A stretch of 6,408 nt of DNA, taken from an uncultured Phenylobacterium sp. GTDB lineage: Bacteria; Pseudomonadota; Alphaproteobacteria; Caulobacterales; Caulobacteraceae. The notes beneath the pieces are model-generated. The model searched no databases. It was not told where the DNA came from and saw only the letters and a program-made list of their open reading frames with translations. The position numbers were made by a program, and so were the translations under genes. Where the stretch lies: the NCBI GenBank assembly GCA_945952355.1, contig CAMFIW010000177.1, positions 1 through 6,408 of the forward strand, read 5' to 3'. The first letter of the stretch is position 1, and each line of letters starts with the position of its first letter. Below, one piece after another: positions 1 through 6,113 of the stretch.

Positions 1-46
1 AGATCATGCCTAGTCTCGTGGGCTCGGAGATGTGTATAAGAGACAG
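1..46 (+). other. Residual Illumina Nextera adapter (P7 end, i7 index, read-2 transposase sequence)
   Basis: This is library-construction sequence, not genomic DNA. Bases 1-4 (AGAT) match the end of the P7 primer. Bases 5-12 (CATGCCTA) match the i7 index that I recall as Nextera N706. Bases 13-46 are the Nextera read-2 transposase adapter, ending in the 19-bp Tn5 mosaic end AGATGTGTATAAGAGACAG at 28-46. Genomic sequence starts at 47. Two spurious reading frames begin inside the adapter: a GTG at 32 encoding MYKRQ, which runs in frame into TssC, and an ATG at 6 encoding MPSLVGSEMCIRDR. Neither N-terminus is real. The position at base 1 implies this is an untrimmed contig end. Confidence 0.98.
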
Positions 47-505
47 GAGCTGTCGGACCTCGGTTTCCTGCCGCTGTGCCACTACAAGAACACGGACTAT
101 GCGGTGTTCTTCGGGGCCCAAAGCACGCAGAAACCCAAGAAGTACGACCGCCCCGAGGCGACGGAGAACGCGGCCATCTCCGCGCGTCTGCCGTATCTCA
201 TGGCGACCTCGCGGTTCGCGCACTACCTCAAGGTCATGGCGCGGGACAAGATCGGCTCCTTCATGGAAGCCGACGACTGCGAGCGCTGGCTGAACCGCTG
301 GATCAACAACTACGTGAACGCCGCCGAGGGCAGCGGGCAGGAGGTTCGCGCCAAGTACCCCCTGCGCGAAGCCAGGGTGGAGGTGGCGCCAGTGCCGGGC
401 GCGCCAGGGTCCTACAACGCCGTCGCCTTCCTGCGGCCCTGGCTGCAGATGGAGGAGTTGACCGCCTCGCTGCGGCTGGTGGCGCGCATCCCAGAGAAGG
501 TGTGA
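47..505 (+). CDS. tssC: TssC (ImpC/VipB-type) T6SS contractile sheath large subunit, 5'-truncated
   Basis: This is the C-terminal 152 residues of a protein normally near 490-500 residues. The missing part lies beyond the contig end, so the truncation is technical. TssC pairs with TssB to form the cytoplasmic sheath whose contraction drives the Hcp tube and spike out of the cell. Family features, counted from the first genomic codon, are LSDLGFLPL (2-10), the DYAVFFGAQSTQKPK segment (17-31), SRFAHYLKVMARDKIGSF (55-72), the WLNRWINNYV helix (81-90), KYPLREARVEV (103-113) and the C-terminal strand region ending SLRLVARIPEKV (141-152). All fit a canonical, functional TssC. The stop is TGA at 503-505, and the next gene starts 25 bases on. 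The GTG at 32 that would extend the frame lies in adapter and must not be used as a start. tssB would be expected just upstream. Confidence 0.95.
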   Translation, partial: ELSDLGFLPLCHYKNTDYAVFFGAQSTQKPKKYDRPEATENAAISARLPYLMATSRFAHYLKVMARDKIGSFMEADDCERWLNRWINNYVNAAEGSGQEVRAKYPLREARVEVAPVPGAPGSYNAVAFLRPWLQMEELTASLRLVARIPEKV

Positions 506-530
506 GGCGGACGCGGGGGCGGAGCGGATC

Positions 531-2024
531 ATGCAGACCGTTGCGCCCCTGCGTGCGCGCCTATTCGCCCTGCTCGGGGAGCCCGAGGGGGAGGCGGGCG
601 AATGGGAAGCCTTCGTGTCCGGCGATGCGGCCGCGGGCCTGACCGCCTGGTTCGGCCGGGACCGCCTCGTTCGGGGCATGACGGCCGAGGCGATCCGGCT
701 GGCCATCGACCGCGACATCGCCGAGATCGACGACAAGCTCTCCGGAGCCTGCGACGCGATCCTGCATCATCCGCGGCTGCAGGCCCTCGAGGCGGGCTGG
801 CGCGGAATCCACTGGCTCACCTCGGCCCTCGGCTCCGACGGCCAGACCCGTCTGCGGCTGCTCGACTGCCGCTGGGCGGAGCTCGCGCGCGATCTCGAGC
901 GCGCCGCCGACTTCGATCAGTCCGCCCTGTTCGACCTGGTCTATAACCAGGAATACGGCATGCCCGGCGGCGCACCGTTCGCCATGCTGATTGGCCTTTA
1001 CGAGATCCAGCATCGGCCGAGCCGCGACCACGCCACCGACGACGTCGCGGTGCTCCGACGCCTCAGCGCGACCGCCGCCGCGGCCTTCTCGCCCATCATC
1101 CTCGGTGTGAAACCGAGCTGGATCGGCGCGGAGGGCTGGGGAGACCTCGACCGGCGCGCGGAGCTGGCTTCCTTGCTGCGGGCGGCCGAATACAGGCGCT
1201 ACCACGCCTTCCGCGCCACGCCCGACGCCCGGTTCATCGCGCTGGTCTGCTCGCGAATCCTCTTGCGCGCGCCCTATCGGGGCCGCGACGCTGGCGACTG
1301 CGGCTTCCGCTACCGCGAGACGGTGGCGCGCGCCGAAGACCAGGTGTGGGGCGTCGGCGCCCTCGCGATCGCCCACATCGCGCTCAGGGCGTTCAACGAC
1401 TATCGCTGGCTCGCGGCCATTCGCGGCCTGGTCCAGGACGAACTGGCGGCCGGCCTCGTCGTGGACCTCCCAGCGCCGGACTTCGAGACCGACGCGCCGG
1501 GCGTGATCCAGCGCTTCCCGCTCGAGCTCAACCCGACCGAGGCGCTTGAGCGGGATCTGGCGGAAGCCGGCATGATCGCGCTGCGCCGCTGCAAAGACAC
1601 GCCATTCGCCTATGTCGGCGTCCTGCCCACGGCCCATCGCCCGTCCGGCGCGTTTCCCAACGAGATCGCGCGCGTCAACGAGCAGCTCGGCGCGATGCTG
1701 AACTACGTGTTCTGCGTCTCGCGCTTCGCCCACTACATCAAGGTGATAGCTCGCGAGTGGATCGGCTCCTTCCAGAACGCCGACGACCTCGAGCGACGCC
1801 TGTCCGCCTGGCTCTCGAACTATTGCAGCGTAGGCGAGGACCTCTCGTTCGAAATGCGCGCCCGCTATCCGCTGGAAGCCGCCCAGGTGCGCGTGCGTCC
1901 CATGCCGGGCCAGCCGGGCAACTTCGAATGCGTCGCCCAGCTCAAGCCGCATCTGCAGCTCGACCAGGCCATTTCCGAATTTCAGCTCGTCACCCTCGTC
2001 CAGGGGCTCGAGCGCCAGCTCTGA
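531..2024 (+). CDS. impD: Second, divergent TssC-family sheath protein (ImpD type)
   Basis: This 497-residue protein is full length for TssC. Recognisable family segments in order are AEIDDKLSGACDAILHHP (64-81), LEAGWRGIHWL (86-96), FDLVYNQEYGMPGG (134-147), DDVAVLRRLSATAAAAFSPI (170-189), the PDARFIAL and RILLRAPYRG region (231-251), AFNDYRWLAAIRG (287-299), SRFAHYIKVIAREWIGSF (397-414), RARYPLEAAQVRV (443-455) and a C-terminus near the usual end point. Two segments differ from ordinary TssC. The Gly-rich loop after the YRW segment is replaced (about 299-310), and the segment equivalent to DYAVFFGAQSTQKPK reads TPFAYVGVLPTAHRP (357-371). ATG 531 is chosen because GGAG lies at 521-524, six bases upstream. 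Tandem tssC genes are known in imp-type loci (impC/impD; tssC41/tssC40 in Agrobacterium). It is probably a sheath or sheath-associated subunit, but its exact role is unknown here. Confidence 0.88.
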   Translation: MQTVAPLRARLFALLGEPEGEAGEWEAFVSGDAAAGLTAWFGRDRLVRGMTAEAIRLAIDRDIAEIDDKLSGACDAILHHPRLQALEAGWRGIHWLTSALGSDGQTRLRLLDCRWAELARDLERAADFDQSALFDLVYNQEYGMPGGAPFAMLIGLYEIQHRPSRDHATDDVAVLRRLSATAAAAFSPIILGVKPSWIGAEGWGDLDRRAELASLLRAAEYRRYHAFRATPDARFIALVCSRILLRAPYRGRDAGDCGFRYRETVARAEDQVWGVGALAIAHIALRAFNDYRWLAAIRGLVQDELAAGLVVDLPAPDFETDAPGVIQRFPLELNPTEALERDLAEAGMIALRRCKDTPFAYVGVLPTAHRPSGAFPNEIARVNEQLGAMLNYVFCVSRFAHYIKVIAREWIGSFQNADDLERRLSAWLSNYCSVGEDLSFEMRARYPLEAAQVRVRPMPGQPGNFECVAQLKPHLQLDQAISEFQLVTLVQGLERQL

Positions 2025-2032
2025 GGATCGCC

Positions 2033-2830
2033 ATGCCCACCGCCTTCGACCTGAACGCCATCGGCAGCCTGGACCAGGCCAAGGCCGACCTGCAGGCGCG
2101 GCTTCGCGGCGCGCCTACCGACGTCGCGGCGCGGTTCGCCCTCGGCGAACTGCTGCTCATCGAGGGGGCCTGGGATCGGGCCGACACCCTGTTCGATCTC
2201 GTCTCCACCCAGGCTCCGGACCACGGCGTCCGCGTGGCTCTGATCCGCCAGCTGATCCGGGGCGAGATCTGGCGTGCCCAGGTGTTCGGCGACGGCCGCG
2301 CGCCGGAGATGCTGGGCGAGGTTGAGCCGCAGGTGGAACGGGCCCTGCGGATCCTGGTCGAGGCCAGGGCCGGCGGTCCCGCCGCGCAGCTGCGGGAGGA
2401 GGCCGACGCCGCGGCGCCCGCCCTGGCCGGCGTGGTCAATGGGCGCGCCTTCGAAGGCGTGCGCGATCTCGACGACCGGACCGCCGACGTGCTGGAAGTG
2501 CTGACGAGCAACGGCAAGTATTTCTGGATCCCCTGGAGCCGCGTGCGGAGCCTGGAGCTCGATCCGCCGGGCCATGTGCGCGACCTGATCTGGCGGCCTG
2601 CGCGCCTCGACGTTCGCGATGGTCCCGAGGGCGTCGTCTACATTCCGGCGACCTACTGGACGGCGGAGACCGGTCTCGATGACGAGACCCGCCTGGCGCG
2701 GCGCACCGACTGGATCGAACGCGACGGACTGACCCTTGGCCAGGGCCAGCGCTGCCTCCTGGTGGGCGACGATGTCGTCGCGCTCGGCGAGATCGAGAGC
2801 CTGGCTCTCGAGCCAGAGGCCGTATCGTGA
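2033..2830 (+). CDS. tagJ: ImpE/TagJ family T6SS accessory protein (SciE type)
   Basis: This protein has 265 residues, normal for the ImpE family. An N-terminal helical part (about 11-130, with repeat-like A/L-rich helices) precedes the family-specific C-terminal domain. That domain carries VLEVLTSNGKYFWIPWSR (153-170), VRDLIWRPARL (182-192), YIPATYW (203-209), ARRTDWIERDG (222-232) and GQGQRCLLVGDD (236-247). In Pseudomonas aeruginosa the homologue HsiE1/TagJ binds the TssB-type sheath subunit and ClpV, so a role in sheath recycling or assembly is likely. No signal peptide or membrane segment is visible, which fits a cytoplasmic protein. ATG 2033 follows the impD stop by 8 bases. TGAGGA at 2022-2027, overlapping that stop, provides the ribosome binding site. 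The end overlaps the tssE start by 4 bases. Confidence 0.95.
   Translation: MPTAFDLNAIGSLDQAKADLQARLRGAPTDVAARFALGELLLIEGAWDRADTLFDLVSTQAPDHGVRVALIRQLIRGEIWRAQVFGDGRAPEMLGEVEPQVERALRILVEARAGGPAAQLREEADAAAPALAGVVNGRAFEGVRDLDDRTADVLEVLTSNGKYFWIPWSRVRSLELDPPGHVRDLIWRPARLDVRDGPEGVVYIPATYWTAETGLDDETRLARRTDWIERDGLTLGQGQRCLLVGDDVVALGEIESLALEPEAVS
2793..2816 (+). promoter_or_regulatory. Two mutually exclusive hairpins just upstream of the tssE ribosome binding site
   Basis: Inside the 3' end of tagJ, TCGAGAGC (2793-2800) and GCTCTCGA (2804-2811) are perfect 8-bp inverted repeats around a 3-base loop. Overlapping them, CTGGCT (2801-2806) and AGCCAG (2811-2816) form a 6-bp stem with a 4-base loop. The two cannot form together. 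The second one covers the first two bases of the AGAGG at 2815-2819 that serves tssE. The pairing is visible in the sequence; a regulatory role is only inferred. Short inverted repeats are common by chance in GC-rich coding DNA. Confidence 0.25.
2815..2830 (+). promoter_or_regulatory. Ribosome binding site and GTG start of tssE, overlapping the tagJ stop
   Basis: AGAGG at 2815-2819 lies 7 bases before GTG 2827-2829. The GTG shares bases with the tagJ stop TGA (2828-2830), giving the GTGA overlap typical of translationally coupled genes. This fixes the non-ATG start of tssE. No in-frame ATG occurs near the expected N-terminus. Confidence 0.75.
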
Positions 2831-3291
2831 GCCAGGCGCCCCGAGCGGCCGAGGCGGCCAGCATCCTCGATCGCCTTGTCGCGTCGGCCGACGAGCGCGA
2901 AGGCGAGACCATCGCCCTGTCGGTGCTGCGCGAAGGCTTGCGGCGCGACCTCGAGGGGGTGCTCAACACGCGCCGCCGGTTCCTCAGCCCGCCGGGCGAG
3001 CTCGACGAACTCGGCCATTCCCTGCTCGCCTACGGACTGACCGATTTCACGAACGCCCCGCTCCGATCGGGGGCGTTTCGCCAGGCCTTCGTCGCGGAGG
3101 TGCGCAGCGCGCTGCAGAGGCTCGAGCCGCGGATCCGCGACTTCGAGGTCACCATCCAGGACAGCGACGAGGTGGGCGACCGCATCCTGCGGTTCCGCAT
3201 CGTGGGGTTCGTCCGCTTCGGCGGCGCGACTTCCCAAATCCGGTTCGACAGCCACGTCGATCCGGTGCGCTGCGTGATCGTGCGGGACTAA
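2827..3291 (+). CDS. tssE: TssE (ImpF), gp25-like T6SS baseplate subunit
   Basis: This 154-residue protein belongs to the phage T4 gp25-like family (GPW/gp25). TssE is a baseplate wedge component that helps nucleate sheath assembly. Visible family features are an N-terminal SILDRL (12-17), SVLREGLRRDLEGVLNTRRR (32-51) with the near-universal LNTRR, SLLAYGLTDFT (65-75) and EPRIRDFEV (100-108). A C-terminal beta-rich part, ILRFRIVGFVRFG (120-132), follows. Length is normal and nothing is missing. The start is GTG, overlapping the tagJ stop by 4 bases with a ribosome binding site 7 bases upstream. The SILDRL segment falls where the family places it, which supports this start. tssF begins 2 bases after the TAA. 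The protein is cytoplasmic, with no signal peptide or membrane helix. Confidence 0.95.
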   Translation: MSQAPRAAEAASILDRLVASADEREGETIALSVLREGLRRDLEGVLNTRRRFLSPPGELDELGHSLLAYGLTDFTNAPLRSGAFRQAFVAEVRSALQRLEPRIRDFEVTIQDSDEVGDRILRFRIVGFVRFGGATSQIRFDSHVDPVRCVIVRD

Positions 3292-3293
3292 CC

Positions 3294-5111
3294 ATGTTCG
3301 ACGACCTGCTGCCCTACTACAACAGCGAGCTGCGCCACTTCCGCGAGAACGCCAAGGCCTTCGCCGCCGCCCACCCGAAGATCGCCGGCCGACTTCGCGT
3401 GTCGCAGGACGCGGTCGAAGATCCCCATGTCGGCCGCCTCGTCGAGGCTTTCGCCTTCCTCACCGGTCGGGTGAGGATGAAGCTCGACGACGACTTTCCC
3501 GAACTCACCAGCGCGCTGCTGGGACTGCTGCATCCTCACTATCTCGCGCCGATCCCATCGCTCGGCATCGTCGAATTCACGCCGCAGAAGGGTCTGGCGG
3601 GATCGGCGACCGTCCCGGCGCGCACGGCCGTCCTCACCGAGCCGGTCGACGGCGAGGTCTGCGAGTTTCGGACGGGCTACCCGGTCGAGCTCTGGCCGGT
3701 CGAGATTCGCCAGGCCGCCTTCTCCGGCCTGCCATTGGCCGCGCCCTTCAACCCGCGCGCCGCCCATGCGCAGGGCGTCCTGCGGATCACCCTCGGCTGC
3801 ACCGAGCCGGGCCAGACCTTCACCCAGCTCGGCCTGGATCGCCTGCGGTTTCACATCCACAGCGAGGCGCGGACGGCTCAGGCGCTCTACGAACTCCTGC
3901 TGAGTGGTGTGGTGTCGATCGCCCTGGCCGAGTCGGCCGTCGATCCGGAACCCATCTTCCTGGACCCCTCGGCGATCCGTCCGGTCGGCTTCGCGCGCGA
4001 CGAGACCCTTCTCCCCCTCATGGCGGGATCCGAGGCGGGCTATGTCCAACTGAGCGAGTTCTTCGCCTTCCCCGAAAAATTCATGTTCTTCGACCTTACG
4101 GGCCTGTCGGCAAAGATCCTGCGCGGCGCGGGGTCGACGCTGGAGGTCTTCGTCTATGTCGACCGCCATGACCCCAGCCTAGAATCGCTGGTCGGCGCGT
4201 CGGACCTGCGGCTGTTCTGCACGCCCATGATCAACCTGTTCCCGGCCCGCGCGGATCCCATCCGCATCGATCCGGGACGGTTCGAGCATCGCATCATCCC
4301 TGACGCCCGGCGCGAGAGCTCGCTGGAGGTCTATAGCGTCGAGAAGGTCGTGGTGACGGACCGGGACGGGGAGGTGAAGCCCTTTCGGCCGTTCTTCTCG
4401 CTGGGCCAGCGACTGGCGGGCGGCGAGCCGGTGACACGGTTTTGGCATTCGGGGCGGCGGCCCAGCTCGGGCGAGGGGGGCGGAGACGATGCCTTTCTCA
4501 CCTTCGTAGACGAGTCCGGATCGGGCCTCGAGCGCGATCTCGTGGCCTCCATCGACATCCTGGCGACGAACCGCAACCTGCCCGAACTACTACCTTTCGG
4601 AAACGAACGGCCAGCGTTGCGGATCGGGCACGAAGGCGGCGTGGGCCGCTGCCGATGCCTGGCCGCGCCGACCCGGGCGATCCGGCGCAAGCCCGGGCCG
4701 ACCAATCATTGGCGGCTGATCTCACATCTGAGCCTCGCCCAGCTCTCCGTTTCCGAGCCGCGCCTGGCGGCCGATCTCGTCCGCGAGATGCTGGCGCTCT
4801 ACGACCATGCGGATGCCGCGGGCGGCCGTGCGATCATCGAGCGCCTGACCTCCGTGACCACGCGCCCGGCGGTCGCCCGCGCGCCGGGGGGCGGGCGTAT
4901 CGCCTTCACCAGCGGCGTCGATGTCGAGGTCGAGTTCGACGATCACCGCCTCTCGGGCAGCGGCGCCTTCCTGCTGGGGGCCGTTCTGGAGGCGGTCTTC
5001 GCCAGCCTTTCGGCGATCAACGCCTTCACCCGCACGTATCTGCGCCTCAAGGGCGACAAGGGATTTTGGCACGCATGGCCCGCGAGAACCGGAACCCGCT
5101 CCCTGATCTGA
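3294..5111 (+). CDS. tssF: TssF (ImpG/VasA) T6SS baseplate subunit
   Basis: This protein has 605 residues, within the usual range for TssF. TssF forms the baseplate wedge with TssG and TssE and links it to TssK. The N-terminus LLPYYNSELRHFRENAKAFA (5-24) and HPKIAGRL (27-34) are diagnostic, as is DDFPELTSALLGLLHPHYL (66-84). Later features are ATNRNLPELLPFG (424-436), WRLISHLSLAQLSVSE (473-488) and the terminal AINAFTRTYLRL...WPARTGTRSL (574-604), where this family ends. The reading frame is open far upstream of 3294, but that part overlaps tssE and tagJ and has no family similarity, so ATG 3294 is used. A weak GGGA at 3284-3287 lies 6 bases before it. The coding sequence is intact. Its last 37 bases overlap tssG. 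Confidence 0.96.
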   Translation: MFDDLLPYYNSELRHFRENAKAFAAAHPKIAGRLRVSQDAVEDPHVGRLVEAFAFLTGRVRMKLDDDFPELTSALLGLLHPHYLAPIPSLGIVEFTPQKGLAGSATVPARTAVLTEPVDGEVCEFRTGYPVELWPVEIRQAAFSGLPLAAPFNPRAAHAQGVLRITLGCTEPGQTFTQLGLDRLRFHIHSEARTAQALYELLLSGVVSIALAESAVDPEPIFLDPSAIRPVGFARDETLLPLMAGSEAGYVQLSEFFAFPEKFMFFDLTGLSAKILRGAGSTLEVFVYVDRHDPSLESLVGASDLRLFCTPMINLFPARADPIRIDPGRFEHRIIPDARRESSLEVYSVEKVVVTDRDGEVKPFRPFFSLGQRLAGGEPVTRFWHSGRRPSSGEGGGDDAFLTFVDESGSGLERDLVASIDILATNRNLPELLPFGNERPALRIGHEGGVGRCRCLAAPTRAIRRKPGPTNHWRLISHLSLAQLSVSEPRLAADLVREMLALYDHADAAGGRAIIERLTSVTTRPAVARAPGGGRIAFTSGVDVEVEFDDHRLSGSGAFLLGAVLEAVFASLSAINAFTRTYLRLKGDKGFWHAWPARTGTRSLI

Positions 5112-6100
5112 TCGCCAGCCTGGCGAACCACTTGGCGACAGCGGACTATTTCCAGATCGTCCGCCTGGCGCACCGCGCGGTCCGCCATGCCGGCGCCAAA
5201 CGCCTGCGCGACGCGCCCGTGCGGCACCGCGCAGCCGTGGGCCTGCGCCATCCGGCGCACGAGGTGTCTCAACTGGGGATGGGCGACGACGGCGCGGCGG
5301 AGCTCACCGCCAATTTCATGGGGCTCACCGGTCCTCATGGCGTCTTGCCTGACTTCTACAGCGAGCTGCTGATCGCCCAGCGCCAGGCGCGCAATCCGGC
5401 GGCCGGCGACTTCCTCGACCTGTTCAACGACAGGGCCCTGGCGCTGTTCTATCGCGCCTGGGCGCGACCGCGGCTGCCGGTCAGGTACGAGGAGGCCGGC
5501 ACGCCGCTGACCGACCCGATCAGCCGGGGCCTGGCCAGCCTGGTCGGTCTCGGACTCAACGCCAGCCGGTCGCGCCTGGAGGCCGATCGTGGAGAGCTTC
5601 TGAGCGTAGCCGCCCCTCTCTCGCGCCGGGTGCGGACGGCGGACGGGCTGCAGCGCATCCTTTCCGGCCTCTACGAAATCCCCATCGAGGTGCGCGAACT
5701 GCAGGGGCGCTGGATACCGATCCGCCGCGACGAGCGCACCCGCCTGTCCGGCGCCTATTGCGAACTCGGCAGCACGGCGGTCCTGGGGGCGGCTGTCTGG
5801 GACGTCCAGGGCCGCTTCCGACTGAGGATCGGCCCCCTTGGCCTGGCCGACTTCCAGGTCCTGGCCGGCGACGGAGCCGTGCGCCGCCAGTTGGTCGACC
5901 TTGTGCGGTTCGCCGTGGGACCCGGCGCGGCCTTCGATCTGCAGCTGGTGCTCAAGGCTTCTGACGTTCCGACGCTGCGCCTGGCCGGCGGCCCCGACGC
6001 GGCGCCGCGTCTCGGCCGGACGACCTGGCTTTGTTCCGGCCCCTCGGCCAACGATCGGGACGACGCCATCCTCGACGCCGACGGGGCCGTCGCGGCCTAG
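5075..6100 (+). CDS. tssG: TssG (ImpH/VasB) T6SS baseplate subunit
   Basis: This protein has 341 residues, typical of TssG, the partner of TssF in the baseplate wedge. Family features are YFQIVRLAHRAV (25-36), a region equivalent to the conserved LxFPxxE segment (LRHPAHEVSQLGMG, 57-70), TANFMGLTGPHGVLPDFYSE (78-97) and FLDLFNDRALALFYRAWARP (113-132). At the C-terminal end are FRLRIGPLGLADFQVL (248-263) and LGRTTWLCSG (313-322). The frame is open far into tssF, but that part lacks family similarity. ATG 5075 gives the expected N-terminus, with AAGGGA at 5058-5063 eleven bases upstream, a slightly long spacing. It starts inside tssF, 37 bases before that stop, so coupled translation is likely. 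It is the last gene of the plus-strand run, and a convergent gene ends 13 bases after it. Confidence 0.96.
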   Translation: MARENRNPLPDLIASLANHLATADYFQIVRLAHRAVRHAGAKRLRDAPVRHRAAVGLRHPAHEVSQLGMGDDGAAELTANFMGLTGPHGVLPDFYSELLIAQRQARNPAAGDFLDLFNDRALALFYRAWARPRLPVRYEEAGTPLTDPISRGLASLVGLGLNASRSRLEADRGELLSVAAPLSRRVRTADGLQRILSGLYEIPIEVRELQGRWIPIRRDERTRLSGAYCELGSTAVLGAAVWDVQGRFRLRIGPLGLADFQVLAGDGAVRRQLVDLVRFAVGPGAAFDLQLVLKASDVPTLRLAGGPDAAPRLGRTTWLCSGPSANDRDDAILDADGAVAA

Positions 6101-6109
6101 CCGGCCGCG
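6091..6109. terminator. GC-only stem-loop at the convergent tssG/pppA junction
   Basis: CGCGGCC (6091-6097) and GGCCGCG (6103-6109) form a perfect 7-bp stem with the 5-base loop TAGCC, which contains the tssG stop codon. It sits between the two convergent stop codons and could slow polymerase from either side. There is no T-tract on either strand, so it is not a classical intrinsic terminator, and the match could be a by-product of GC-rich sequence. Confidence 0.3.
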
Positions 6110-6113
6110 CCGC

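Noticed and set aside
28..46. 19-bp Tn5/IS50-type mosaic end, suggesting a natural transposon insertion in tssC
   Set aside because: It is preceded by the exact Nextera read-2 adapter, an index and the P7 end, and lies at base 1 of the sequence. This is library DNA, not an insertion.
561..1952. 463-residue open frame on the minus strand, antisense to impD
   Set aside because: It shadows the second TssC gene, which has clear family motifs. Long antisense frames are expected in DNA this GC-rich, and its translation shows no recognisable domain.
2736..3293. In-frame N-terminal extension of tssF by 186 residues
   Set aside because: It overlaps tagJ and tssE in another frame and is Arg/Pro-rich with no TssF similarity. 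ATG 3294 matches the family start.
3288..4169. 293-residue open frame on the minus strand within tssF
   Set aside because: It is antisense to a well-supported TssF coding region, its protein is low-complexity and Arg/Gly/Glu-rich, and no family is recognisable.
4442..5074. In-frame N-terminal extension of tssG by 211 residues
   Set aside because: The extension lies wholly within tssF, is Arg-rich and unlike TssG. ATG 5075 gives the normal family length and N-terminus.
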